Shown: positions 26,290 to 37,929 of the stretch, one piece after another | Numbering within the stretch: the first letter of the stretch is position 1 | Layout: the number at the start of each line of letters is the position of its first letter | Assembly (NCBI GenBank): GCA_014904985.1 | Contig: MU128958.1 | Location: forward strand, 168,970 to 232,969 | Reading direction: 5' to 3' | Source of the DNA: Hydnum rufescens UP504 | Taxonomy: Eukaryota > Basidiomycota > Agaricomycetes > Cantharellales > Hydnaceae | DNA length: 64,000 bases | The notes under the pieces: generated by a model | What the model saw: the letters and a program-made list of their open reading frames with translations, nothing else | Told to the model about the DNA's origin: nothing | The model's database searches: none | Translations under genes and position numbers: made by a program

Positions 26290-27450
26290 TGGTGTGTGGG
26301 AACAATTTTGCCTTGGGCTATTTAAGCACAGTGCAATTAGCCATCTTTCTCCCGACTGGTATGCAGCCTGTAAGAAACCCCCAAGCTCTCAACACTATTC
26401 GTCAGTCCTACACAACTTCCGATGTTATTTCGCACTCATCCAAGCGTCCGTTTCGCAGGTGCCGGAAGTGGGGGGATGGGCAAAAGTGGAGGCGGGATTA
26501 CCATGGGTGGGCGTGGAGGGGATGTCCTCATCTCTTACCCGCATATCTGTGAGTCTTTATGTACGTTAGTGACCTGATCGCCGTTCAAATCCGAGGATTA
26601 CACAGTGCACGTCTACCACTGCTACAGTGGTACGCCGCCGCAAAACCCGGTCATACCCACTTGCTACAGCGATAACACATGCGGAATGCAGGTGAGATCG
26701 ATTTTTCCCTCTTTTTTCTTGCTGCTAACTCACTGGCAATTACCACTCCGCATCGTTTATCGAAAATTTGAAGAGGCATGCATTACCAGGGGCCAGGAAT
26801 CAACATGGTGCGATATCCCCTCACGAATACCCGCACCACCCCGCCAGCCCTCCGTCCTTCAGCCCCAACCCTAGTGCGCCACATCTGCCGGTGGACAAGA
26901 ACACTCGCGGGGGGGAAATACCCTGCCCTATGAATCACGGTCATATCGGGGAGTATTGCTGTCAGTTCACCCCCCGCATGTGCACATACGGAGACCAACA
27001 CCAATCCTGGGCGGCCCCTCTCTCAGAGTGCCACTGTACTATGCACACCGACCCCTCGGCGCGGGTTGGCAAGACCAAAGGCACACCCTAGTAGAAGCGT
27101 ATCAGGCTCAGCTCATTATCTGTCTTGATCGGTACCTTCGGATAGCTTCAGCATTGCAGTTGCTGCTTTCCCGCCTGTTGCCACACATAAATAGTTGCAG
27201 AGACACCCCCCAGCGCCTTCCATCCTTCCGTATCTGTGGTACGCGTTGTATCCCTTCCCTCTTAGACAGAGGGCAATGTACTCCTTGCCTGCTCATATCT
27301 GGAAATCCAAAGATGGAACTCATAGTCTATCTATTTCCGCTCGACGGTGAAAGTCCTCGTCGGTTCGTCTGAAGCAAAGACCCACCAAAGGACGAAATCA
27401 CCATCGCAAAAGACGACGTCATTTGGGGGGTGAGATGATCCAATAGTTTC
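26290..27450 (+). repeat. Duplicated module M2, copy 3
   Basis: Near-colinear with 20390-21545. The gly-rich exon (after acceptor TTTCGCAG near 26458) reads GAGSGGMGKSGGGITMGGRG then GDVLISYPHI. The next exon reads HVYHCYSGTPPQNPVIPTCY, and the Cys-rich one CPMNHGHIGEYCCQF. Copy 3 is less damaged than copy 2. It gives the best view of a possible lost gene, but a complete frame cannot be built. Confidence 0.5.
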
Positions 27451-27659
27451 ACGCCGCGAGAATTTCTGGGAATCCACTTTGGAATCCAAGGTAAAAAATG
27501 GGGGTGCTTGCCTGTGGTGCGTGCCTGGGGGGCCATTTTTATTCGGAAGATATTCCAGATCAGATTCTTGATGCCGAAATCCCAATTCCAAGCTCAGAGT
27601 TGGAACTGCCGCTGGAATCGGAAGTTGATTCCAGCGAAATTCTCGCGACTCGGCTCGAA

Positions 27660-28061
27660 ATATATACCTCAGGCACAACGTGGATGCAGTGGGTGAACCA
27701 GCCTTGCAGGGGAGTCGTTCTGCAATTCGGCATTGCCTAGTAGGAGTCCGTTCGGATCCACCTGACTGGCGGCAACTTCGGTAAATTCATTGTAGTTGTG
27801 GTGATAATGTTTGAAAGCTTTAAAGCTTTTGGTGGCTGAATAACATTTCCATCCTGTATGATGTATATGTATATCTGTTTCCCCTTGCGCTTTGTAGTTT
27901 CCGTGGCTGACACTGGGATCAATTTCATGCATTTTTGCATACGATGCCCGCGTGCCCGCGCGACAAACGAGTGGTCTAGTGATGCGGCACAACGGTTGAC
28001 GGTGGAGCAGTGAATAGGGAATGGACTGCCCTCTGAACACTACTTCAAGGGGGAGGGGCAT
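27660..28061 (-). other. Open stretch of unknown status
   Basis: A 130-codon open frame on the minus strand with a His-rich segment (HEIDPSVSHGNYKAQ, DIHIHHTGWKCYSATKSFK). Its left part overlaps the start of an M4-type repeat (AGGCACAACGTGGATGCAG near 27671), so it may be a chance frame. No family was recognised. Confidence 0.2.
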
Positions 28062-28069
28062 TGTGACTC

Positions 28070-28955
28070 GGGGATGATAATTCCATCAGAAATAATAAAC
28101 CTTTCCTTACAGTGGCGCTAGGGAAAACACGCGGTGGATAAAATAAGGGCTGTACAGTACCCGAAACGCCCGATCGCGAATTAGTTTTCTACCTTACAAA
28201 AAATAATTCCACCAAGTTCTTCCGTGCCCACCCGTATCTTCCCTAGCGTTTTTTCTCGTAAGAAATCCCACGTTGTATGCCGCAACGATGACCTGTAAGG
28301 ATATTTTTCTTGCGGCGGCGGCAGACGGCCCATTTTAGCCAAGAAGACTAGTATTCAGAAATGTCCCAGGAAACGAATTAATGGCGGGAAAGTTCAGAGC
28401 CCCTATGATTAGATCATGTAAGCGGCACCCCCATCCCCAATCTATCCTATAGGCGCTGGCTCCAAAAACAGCCCTCATACGGTGCATCCCGCGAGTTCGA
28501 TGTCGGCTCTTATCGCACCGCTTCTGTCGGCGTGGAAGAGGAGACTGGAGAAGCTAACGCAAGGCCGCGTCGACGGCCTATCGCTTTCTCCCTTCAATAG
28601 GTAACTTTTCTTCACTCTTCGGGTCGTAGCTTCGCTTAATTTGGGTGTTTCTATTCAGGCGCTACACATTCTACTTTCTATCGTACGTGCCTTCATCGAT
28701 CAACAGATTTCATGCATTGCCTGATTAGGATGCTCTTCGTGCGCTCACAGGTGGTCGTTGGCTTAAGTTATGTCTTCTATTGCTTACTGTCAGTATAGAT
28801 GCTAAGCACCTCGTCCCCTTTACTACACATAGCAGGCGAAATGGCCATTACGGGGGCTGTCATGAGCTCAAGATCGGCGTCATCACCCGCAACAACAACA
28901 TAGTGAACGAGGAAAGGTTATGTAGGTGATCAACGATGTGAACGATAGAATTCTG
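28070..28955. other. Gene-poor segment with a possible broken gene
   Basis: At about 28440-28810 (plus), MSALIAPLLSAWKRRLEKLT then QGRVDGLSLSPFN can be joined through two GT...AG gaps to RRYTFYFLS and MLFVRSQ. It may be a decayed membrane-protein gene, but this is weak. The rest holds nothing recognised. Confidence 0.2.
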
Positions 28956-28959
28956 AAGG

Positions 28960-30110
28960 GGAGCGTGAATGCTCGAGCGGAGAGAGGGCGAGCTGAAGAA
29001 AATAGACGTTATAATCGTGTACACTAGCCAGTTTTATGGTTTACAGGATAGGAGGAAAATATGTGGTCAAACGAGAAACAAAAATAGTAAAAAACACGAG
29101 GGTAAGAGAACATGACCAGGACACCCCGCACAGGCGTAGGGAACCATTTGTGAACCTAGGGGATTCTCCAAATGGCGTAGGCGCGCTTGTGTCCGCCATA
29201 TTACCAAATAGGGGTCGTCATCCGTACCGTTAACTCCCCCCCATCGGATCCGAATTCCAACATAACATTCTCAAGCAACTCGTCATTCAAGCTCGCCGCG
29301 AGTATGAAGCCGACATAGAGTAACGCGCTAAGCACCAGTCCTCCCTTATGCCTTGTCTCATCCTCAAAACATGCGGTCGGGCTTCATAGTGCACTTCTTT
29401 CTCGCTGAACGTTCTAACTGGCGCTGGAACGGAGCGCATCAGAAGGGGCCACTTTTTGGGATAAAGAACCTCGTGTGTGTCGCGGAGGTACAAACCAGTG
29501 GGGTATGTACATGGGTACCTACGTTATATATAGTAAAAAAGGGGGCGGCCATAGGATAGGCCGGACAAGCGGGGAGGGGTGAGGCCGCAGACGAGTGGCA
29601 CGTGACGTACGCCGTAGCCAATAACCGCCCATTTCAACACCACTTTCATCCGTCGTTCTTGAACCTGGCATTAAAGACATCCTTATTGCCGATGCTGAAG
29701 ATTTCTTGGCTATAAGCCGATCGAGGGCCTTCAGTCACCGACGTCGGGAATTAATGCTTGTATAGTTACCAATTCAGCAGATGTTGGCCGGGTCGAGAAC
29801 TGTTGCTAGAGGAACTGTCGCTGTATTTTCGTCCCTGTTTCTTTTGAGTAGTACCAACTCTGCCTTTATATCAGGGTTTGTCCTTGGGGGCACGTGTGAT
29901 GACAGGTTTATTCACCGTATTGACCGCTTTTCCAGGCTTGAGGCTTGAACTACTTGGTTACCATGAGTTTCTAAGTCAGCAAGTGACCGCAGTAGGATTT
30001 TGTCACCATCATCAATGTAGCAGCAGCCCCGACCTCATTCTTGTGTTTTTTATGTGTCAGTATCTACTTCAATAGTAGGCTCAGGACTAGCGAGGATGCG
30101 TGAGAGCAGT
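28960..30110 (+). repeat. Duplicated module M4, copy 2, interrupted by a solo LTR
   Basis: 28967-29230 matches 33800-34070 (shared GTGCTCGAGCGGAG-like start and GGCCTACAGGATAGGAG-like tract). 29870-30110 matches 34130-34330. The intervening part contains the LTR at 29454-29639, whose 5-bp target duplication shows it was inserted later. Confidence 0.45.
29454..29639 (-). mobile_element. Solo LTR (minus orientation), CpG-rich copy
   Basis: Read on the minus strand it runs TGTTGAAATGGGCGG...TTCTTTATCCCAAAA. It aligns end to end with the two LTRs at 36206-36387 and 38339-38521. The flanks are CCACT (29449-29453) and CCACT (29640-29644), a perfect 5-bp target-site duplication. No internal element sequence is attached, so it is a recombined solo LTR. 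It retains many CpGs that are TpG or CpA in the other copies. Confidence 0.8.
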
Positions 30111-30830
30111 GCGGTGATCATCTTAGACGGATCCATGATACGAAGCAGGTAAACCATGAGGCGGAGAATGAATGTGCAAAGCTTCAATAGGATCAAGAAC
30201 TAAGTTGTCTCGAAGGTCACCCGGGTACCAATGCCAAAATCCACCGTACCCAGGAATTCAATTCCCTGACATTGGGTCCAGTAACGAAAAATCCATGAAG
30301 GACACCGGCCACCCAGATGGCGGCCTTTTTGATGCATAGGTGCTCCCAGGGGGAAGATTCGCACATTTCTCTGCGAGCCAAGTCATTAGGGGCCACAACA
30401 CCAATTCTGCGAGAAAAGTAGGTCCCTACGAGTCGAGTGAGGGGAAAGGAAAGTTTCTGTCTCTTTGTTGACACCCCACGCTCCATTGACGTGGAGAGCC
30501 CAAGCGATGTGATTCCATCGAACCATTAACCAAGGGTTAATTCGTTTGGTCCAGTACTTTTGGACAGCAACGTCTATGCCGGGAAAATAAGGATATATTG
30601 GGGAAAGAAGAGACGAAGGAGGAGTGGGTCAGGGATTGCCGCTGGATTAAATCCTGGCGACGCGCCGCTGTTCGTATTTGGTGAGATAGTGGCCGTTATC
30701 GCTGATTCATACGGAATACTATAGTTGGTGGTGCCATACGCGCCAGACTGGGCAGTTCGCGGTGCTTTTCGAAGGCGATGAGAGCCTGCAAAATATAATG
30801 CGCCTGCACTTTGGAGAGCATACAATCATT
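30110..30830 (-). pseudogene. Unidentified gene relic, possibly PX-associated domain type, copy 2
   Basis: Minus-strand fragments read GFNPAAIPDPLLLRLFFPQY, ILIFPA stop, then DGITSLGLSTSMERGVSTKR, QKLSFPLTRLVGTYFSRRIG, VVAPNDLARREMCESSPWEH, LCIKKAAIWVAGVLHGFFVT, GPNVRELNSWVRWILALVP. This copy keeps the middle of the gene better than the copy at 22.3-24.0 kb, while that copy keeps the part before it. Together they imply one ancestral frame. At least one stop and one frameshift interrupt the segment corresponding to TFPGIDPAPQKYWTKR. Confidence 0.45.
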
Positions 30831-31029
30831 CGAATGATCATCCACCTCACTTGCAAGGCCTCCGGGAACACAAGGAGCACCAATCTATCCACGCCGCAAT
30901 CTGCGCGATACGCGCCACACGGACATCTATCGGCTTCACTGGAAAAATACAGTTCACACTGGTATCACCGCCGGCGCCCAGGGAAGACTGACATCCAGTT
31001 AATGACCGAGGAGAGAGTGCAAGCGAATA

Positions 31030-33370
31030 ACCAAGCAGATATCAAGCAAGGGCCTCCTGAAGATGACTGTCCCCAACGGGTGACCCAACTTGGCGCCAGA
31101 TATCGTCCAGGGTTGTACAATGTACACCGCAAATCATATGCGTTATCATGTATTTCAGTGAAGGTACGCGGGTGGATGAGGACATCGTGAGAGAGAGTAT
31201 GAGCAGAAGGACCCAAGGAGATGGCCTCCCCAAGATTCCAACATCTGGAAGCAAAAACCGGAAATTCGGCGCCACAACTCAACGCCGGCCCACGATGAAG
31301 GGTGTGTAAGTCAGTAAATACGGTATTTAGGCCCACAAATTCTATCTACAGAACTATATTAATAGTTATATTTTAAAGTGACTTGAGAAGTCCCGGGCGA
31401 ATTTGAAGAAGATAATCGAAATTCCAAAAAAGGAAATTTCTGACTTCTCGCGCGCGCAAGGCTGGTTCATATGGGGAATGAATGAGAAGTAGAGATAACA
31501 AAGATAAAGGGAGACTCCCAAGCATCCTATGTACTTCACGCCGGAGGGTCGAGATGGGCTCTTAATTTGATCCCTTGACTTACGCAGGTTTCGATGCAAA
31601 AGATAATCACTAATCACTATGTACAGCTACACTATGCACTAAGCTGTCGATCAAGAACCAGAGACTATCATTCATAGAATCTGGCAGATCTGATCTGCAT
31701 CAACAGCTATATGTAGCTTGTTTCGTATGTGTGTATATAACACCATCTGGATCCACCGGCGGGGTGCCGGGTGGGCCCCCGGACACGAGAGCGAACAAGG
31801 GTGTGTGGCGGTGCTGGCTTTCGGCGATCGCCGTTTCCCATCTGCTCCACTGTCTAATGATCAGTTGCAATGAACCCCTTTCTGCCGATCTACCCTGTCA
31901 GGGACATAATATCAGAATGGGTGACCTTTTTCCGTGCTGTCCCCAGAATTCAAAGGTATGTTTTCGGGTTCCTCTGGCTGGAGGGTCTCCTCATTTGGTC
32001 CATTGCGGGCTCGGTTCCTTTAAACGGGATTCTAGAGGATTTCTACCGTGAGATAGGTATTCCATAACTACCCAGGTACTATTTAACCTAGCCACACTGA
32101 CAACCGCGCCCCGATAGTGGAGAGTACGTCCCCTTCTAATCCCTCAAGACTACACATCTCCCATCGAAAAATGGGTTCCAACCCCCGCTCAGGCTTACTC
32201 AAACGACTGACCAAGGCTTTTCCAGGTACCAACTCATCGGGAGTCAACCCTTCTCCAACCAACTGACACTTCCCCGTCTTAGGTCCACGCCGATTCGTCC
32301 ACCTCTTTTCAAAGCAATTATCTTCCCCGGATTTCTTGCCAGTAAAGGGCCCCCTTGATTCTGCCGAGCCCTCACCTCCGGTTCAGCCTTCTGAGGAATC
32401 TTCCCTAGCCCCACCTCTTGTTGAGTCCTCGGATCACATTCGATCCAGACAATCTCCAGCGGTCCTTGCTCCATCCCCGCCCCCAGCTCTCATGCCGAAC
32501 CACGGCTATCCTAGGGTTACGCTGAAAATAAGTAAGATATCCCCCCCCGAGTCACATGTACCCAATTGCTAAACTTTTCGCAACAGAAACCGGTAGTGGA
32601 GGATCTGCCCAGGGTCCCGTCGCTATTGGCGGAGATGCTGGTAGTGTTGGCTATATCAGCGAGAGGCCAAGAATTGACCTGGCGAACTCGGGTGAGTCAC
32701 AAGGTTTGTTTGCGGTTGGTAACGAGCCTCCTTACTACCCCACTCTCGCTACGGCCACGCACAGGGATGACAAACATGGCGATCGCGGGACGTGATGGAA
32801 GGGTCGGTGCCATCAGCACCTTAATCAATTTGCAACAAGAATCTTATCATATTGATATCGGTGAGTGGCTTCAAAGGTCCTTTTCATTCCCTCTCCCTCA
32901 TGACTCTGTAGAGACCGGTGCAGGCGGAACAGCAAACTCGACGGAGATAGGTGATACTAATACTCGTACTCCCGACGATTCGTGTGTGCTTGGGCTAGAT
33001 AGAATTTCCGATGTATATGAAGCAACACTGTAGAGGGCGGCTCGTCTTAGTCCCTATGATTTTCTCCCAATGGTGCGATCCCATCGTTCCCGCTAGCTTG
33101 AAAACCAAGGAAAATTCGACCAATTTACGTAACTTTTAATTCCGGGCTCCTAATCAGGGCCACAATAGCACTTCCCACATCCATGCTTCCCAAATAATGA
33201 ATATCGAAGTAGGAATGCCGAGGAAGCCATATTGTTACGATTCCAACACTTCGAATTCAGCCGCCCCCCGAGTCCGATACAAGGCGACAAAATCGATTCC
33301 GAGCTATCAAGTCGAGTCCAAATAACCCAGAGAAATGGTTGTGTAAAAGTGCAGCTATCGGTAGCCTGAA
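31030..33370 (+). pseudogene. Glycine-rich family relic, array copy 3 (longest)
   Basis: It holds the upstream block (31040-31250), the 31870-32065 tract shared with copy 1 (RDIISEWVTFFRAVPRIQRY then VFGFLW), the Pro/Ser-rich exon AEPSPPVQPSEESSLAPPLV near 32367, the donor aataa/gtaag, and acceptor AACAG. The gly-rich exon reads TGSGGSAQGPVAIGGDAGSV then GYISERPRIDLANSG. Last, SVGAIS or SVGAINTLINLQQESYHI-like and DIG exons can be read. The 31260-31800 portion is unrelated to the other copies. It is the best template for the family but is not open throughout. Confidence 0.5.
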
Positions 33371-33379
33371 AGCACCCTA

Positions 33380-34650
33380 AAAATGACGCCATTCGCAGGT
33401 TAGATGATGCAACATTGTGGCATCATTATATAGGTATCCCAGGCACAACACGGTCAGCCTGCTCAATCGTCCTGAAATTCGGCGTTTGCGTCGCTGAAGG
33501 TCCCTCAACAACTAATTAGATTAGAATCACAATCTCTGGCATCGGGGGTAGGATTAGCGTGGAAAATAGGGTGTAATAAGGCCTAGATATAAGGGTCTTC
33601 TTAGATCCACCAACGATCGATAATTACCAAGCGACAGTTCTTCGGGGAGATGTTGCGGAGCTGTTGCTAAAGGGACTGCCGCCATTTCTCTATCCACATT
33701 TCTTTTGAGTGTATATAGTTTCTAATGATGAAACTTGTGGATATGGGAGGTTTAGTACTCCGGGAACTGACGATGAGGGTGGATGGATTCTTATAGGGGA
33801 GCCTAAGTGCTCGAGCGGAGTCAGGGCGGGCGAGACAAAAGAGACTGTTGTATTCGTGAGTACTGGCCAATATATGGCCTACAGGATAGGAGAGAATTAC
33901 ATGGAGTACAAGCAAGAGAATAGAGATGTACTAAATAAAATACAGGAGTAAACTAGGAAGACAGAGACGGACACAGGGCACTGCTAATGGACCTAGGAGA
34001 TGTCCTCCGAATGGGGCAGGCACGCTTGTATCCATCATGATTACCAAATAGGGGTCACCCCCCCCTAAACCGTCATTCGGCCCATCAGATCCCAACTCCA
34101 ACAGAAACAGCCTCATCTCTGCCTGTATATGAGATTTTGTCCTTCGGGGTACCTTTGATGACATATTTATTCACGGGATTGACCGCCGCTTCTCAGGCTT
34201 GATGTCTGCTTGGTTGCTACATGTTTCTGAGTCTGCAGTGAGGATCTCGTCATCATCATTTGAGACAGTGGCTCTTACATTTTTTTATGTGTCACAGTGT
34301 CTGCTTTAATAGAAGCCTCAGGTTTGGAATTGTCTTTCTTCCGTGGTGCCATGATAACACAAAAGGTCTGATGATGCAATGCTGGAAAGTGACTCGCAGT
34401 GAGCTAGAAATGTGGGTAGGAATGTTGTTGCAGCCGAACACAAGCAGTGGTTCATCAAAAAACCGACGGTTCTTTTTACTGTAGAAAGGTTTGACAGTCG
34501 GTGGACCGGATGGAGCCTAATCAATATGACACATGTGGGTATAAAGTATTACTCGTGCATATGAACAAGGTCCCAATGCCGATGTGCAAACAAACCAATC
34601 TCACAATTAAACAGGCTGGACTATTCCTGAGCCTCTCCTCAGGGGTATCG
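33380..34650 (+). repeat. Modules M4 and end of the PX-like relic, array copy 3
   Basis: 33385-34480 aligns in patches with 21500-22200 and 28960-30100. 34500-34640 matches 22300-22420 (the 3' end of the PX-like relic; shared CGTGCAYATGAAYAARGTCC). The order M4 then PX-like end is the same as at 21.5-22.4 kb, so this is a truncated third array unit. Confidence 0.45.
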
Positions 34651-34659
34651 AGTGCTTTC

Positions 34660-34915
34660 GAAAGTTATGCCCCAGCGCAGACCTGACAGCCACGGTTATT
34701 ACAACATCGTCATCGCGAGGCACCTGCAGAGCTGCAACTCCAGAGGGTGTGGCGGAGAGGTGTGCAGCGACTCGTGGGATGGGTTCCACAGTGAAATAGT
34801 GTTACCGGAAACTGACCCCCCGAGAGAATAAGAGGAGATACACCGGATAGCGGACTCCACATAGAGAGTGCACAAGAACCGCAGCCAGCTGGATCTTTTT
34901 GCAGCCGGTGTTATG
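34660..34915 (-). pseudogene. Inverted copy of the thiolase promoter and first exon
   Basis: The minus strand reads MEPIPRVAAHLSATPSGVAA then LQVPRDDDVVITVAVRSALG, the thiolase N-terminus in one uninterrupted frame, preceded by the matching 5' flank (about 13255-13390). It stops after the first exon. It shows that the extra base in the 13.4-kb gene is not ancestral. Confidence 0.75.
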
Positions 34916-34919
34916 GATT

Positions 34920-35190
34920 AACCCACACGCCCTTTTCCTACATCTGAAGTATCTCCTCACAATATACTGCATAATAGTGTATATTGCTGTGGTTAGCACG
35001 GAAATACCGGCCCCGCACCTCTTCGGCGCCAAAACCAGTCTTAAAGAAACAATAGGGGTCTGGACCGGAGCCTGTAGACCTGGATGGATAGCAGGAGAAT
35101 GTACTACAAAAAAGGCGAAACGGAAAGCTCCTCACTCCACCGCAAGGGGCTTGAGACCTAGTTACGGATGCAAGGGGGGGGGAGGGGGGT
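34920..35190 (+). pseudogene. UTP11 3' fragment (relic)
   Basis: Matches 11715-11960 of UTP11 at nucleotide level: CACATCTGAAGTATCTCCTC, GCACGGAAATACCGGCC, CAGTCTTAAAGAAAC, ACTACAAAAAAG. It covers an intron and the following exon, is truncated on both sides, and is broken by indels. Confidence 0.75.
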
Positions 35191-35199
35191 AAAAACATC

Positions 35200-35960
35200 A
35201 TACGAAAATTCGGCTGGTAGGGCCCACGTGCACATTTCGACTTCATCAGGATTCAAGTGTCGCATGCGATGGGGCATGAGCACTCCACTCCACAGGGTCA
35301 CATGACTGAAAGGGGTTGATTCGTAACACCGGCTGCAAAAGGATCCAGCTGGCCGCGGTTCTTATGCAGGGTATACTCTCCCTATAGGAGTTCGCTATCC
35401 GGAGTATCCCCTCTTATTCTCGGGCAGTCAGTTCCCGGTAGCACTATTTCACCATGGAACATATCCGACAACTCACTACACACCTCTCCACACTGCAGCG
35501 ATGAGGATGTTGCAATAACTGTGGCTGTCAGGCCCGCGCTGGGGCACAAAGGAAAAGGCCAATTCAAGGACATCAGGTCAGCAATAGTTCCATCTGCAAA
35601 TTTCTCTCTGCATCTAGTCTCAACCTGGCTCTTCACAGGTCTGATGGATTTTTAACTGCCTTTTTGAAATCTGCTATCGCCAAGTTAAATATTAACCCAG
35701 CTTTTATTGAAGATATCACAATGGGAAACATGCTGCTTGCAGACACTGGGTACATCACTGTGCAGCAGCTCTCACCGCAGGTCTTCCACTCACTACACCC
35801 ACCCAAGTTGCAAACTGATTCCAGTCTTTTTACCCCCCCTATCCAGTGGCAAAAGCAAAATGTGTTTACTATTCCCTGTGTTTTCCATATCACATCAGCA
35901 AACTCACTGGCTGGTCCCATTGGTGCGGATCTGACACTTGGTTCTGTATGGTTATAACCG
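35200..35960 (+). pseudogene. Thiolase 5' fragment (relic)
   Basis: Matches 13135-13830 and then 14385-14440: the promoter, ATGGAACATATCCGACAACT (35455), and the exon around 35690-35800 reading IEDITMGNMLLADTGYIT. Part of exon 1 after the PTS2 is deleted. After 35830 it jumps to the sequence equivalent to 14385 (CTATCCRGTGGCAAAA), so the active-site exon is missing. CpG is already reduced compared with the parent gene. Confidence 0.75.
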
Positions 35961-37049
35961 TTGTAACCGAGTTGACCTCAGAAAATGAATCTGTGAGTCA
36001 CTTAGAGAGGCTTCACTGCTCATTTGGCTTGTTTTTCTTTATTTTGGTCCAACTTCAATAGAATAAATAAGACTATTGCAAATGACAATAATCGCCATGA
36101 CTCACAAATGAGTTAATGTAGAAAGAATTAAATGTGGTGTAACATGTCTCTTTTGTAAGTCCGGCAGGACATGGTCCTGAAATGATGGGAGCAAGTGGGC
36201 AAGGCTGTTGAAATGGGCAGTTATCGACTACAGCATATGTTTGTCATGTGCCACTTGATCTACCCTCTCCACTTGTCTGGCCTATCCTATGACTGCCCCC
36301 TTTTTACTATATATATTGTAGATGCTTGATGTACATACCCCACTGGTTTGTACCTCCACAACACACATGAGGTTCTTTATCCCAAAACAAACCAGTGAAC
36401 CTCTGTGTTTTTCTATGTGACTAAACCCGTGACCATTGGGATGAACTGTGCTGTAGTCCATGACATCAATACCACATCTGAAAACCTGCCATTCATGCCT
36501 TTTCTGCTTCTAAAGTGCATGACTATTCTGTTGCCCATCTGGGGGCACCCCTGTCTATACCTGAGAGTACCTGTTCTTTGGGGAAACCTCTACTTGCACC
36601 TGGGATCGACATTCTACCTGTGCTTGTGAACCCGTGTCCCATGTCTACTGTGACTGTTGGACCTGTGTCTTTTTCGGGGATTTTTTCTATTGCCACTGCA
36701 CCATGTTGGTGAGGTGGAGGATTTAGTTGGGTGTTTGGGTGGGCTCCAGCCCTGGACCCAGAACACTATTTTTGAGACATGCATGAGGAAGTCTCTGGAC
36801 TTGGCTCACAACTCTCGGGTCTTTTAGGTGGGATGGAGGTGGCACTTGGGCAAGGGGGATTTGTCATTGGCCATGGCCTGGCTCACTGTTTTGGGATGCA
36901 TGTGAGGGGATTTGGATTTCCGGCCCACGGTTCTTGACGTCATCAAGACATCCGCCATTATATTTTTCAGTTTATGGTTTATGTGAGAGGATTTGGATAT
37001 CCAGCTTGTGGTACATGACATTTTTGGTCTCCAGTTCATGTGAGGGAGC

Positions 37050-37376
37050 TGTCAGGGCGACACTGCTGTCGAAGCCACAAACAGAAAGAGGAAAGAGATT
37101 AATTAACCACACGCTATCGCAGTGGGAATCCTGAGTATACACCACACAACAAGGGACACACAAGTCTCGCACCTATCGCAGTGGGAATCCTGAGAGATCG
37201 AAACTGGTGATCCCCCAACTGCGAAGGGCTATAAATACTATTTCCTGCACACAGCCTCCAACCTTCCAGAGCCTTCCGCCATCTTCCATAACCTTCCGGA
37301 TCCTCCTAGAATGCTGGCTCCACAGCCCATCAGTCAGCCTCCACAGCCACCATCACTAAGCCTCACTAAGCTGACA
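37050..37376 (+). mobile_element. LTR-like segment nested inside the short LTR element
   Basis: Begins TGTCAGGGCGACACTG and ends CTGACA, like the chromovirus LTR at 58352 (TGTCAGGGCCACGCTG...CTGACA). It contains GGGCTATAAATAC, a promoter-like TATA, and two copies of ATCGCAGTGGGAATCCTGAG (37117 and 37174). No target-site duplication was found, so the borders are tentative. Confidence 0.4.
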
Positions 37377-37929
37377 CAGCCGTGTTACGAATCCTGTGCG
37401 CACCTCCACATGGCTATGCCCCAACTTCCATATGTATCCCCCTTAGCGTATGTACTTCCAAGACAGTGTATGCCTGGGTACTCCAAAGGTGTCCAAAGTG
37501 TCAAAGGACCGTAATGATGTGGATGGAGTATGGATTGGGACAGGTGATGTGGATTCAGGGACTGGGGGTAGAGGAGGAGGAGGGGGAGTCTGGATTGGCA
37601 ACTCCATGGACTCACGTGGGGAGCGAGGGAACGACAGGTGCTGACAAGGGCTGCCACTGCTGCCACTGGTTGACTACCCAGCCCATAGCCTGCTGGCCGA
37701 GGCCTGATAGAATGAGGGCAATAATAATAAGAGAAATGCCAATAATGGCAAGGATGACAATAACCCCCATAGTGAATGGAGGGAGAGAGGAGACAAGAGC
37801 ATTTGAGGAAGTAGGCGCCATATGATAGGGTTGATGAAGAATGATACTCTGACAGGTAAGTCCTTAGGCGGAAGCAAATGTCAATTTGATCCTGACAGGA
37901 GCTCAGTAAGCTTGGCTTGTGGTCCTCCT

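Noticed and set aside
31042..31275. Minus-strand frame shared with 24.05 and 17.47 kb
   Set aside because: Repeated, but the plus strand carries the better exon (GDGLPKILKKTA), so the minus frame is probably a shadow.
36206..36363. Shorter LTR borders ending at CAACA (a standard TG...CA end)
   Set aside because: Homology among all three copies continues to CCCAAAA, and both target duplications fit only that end.
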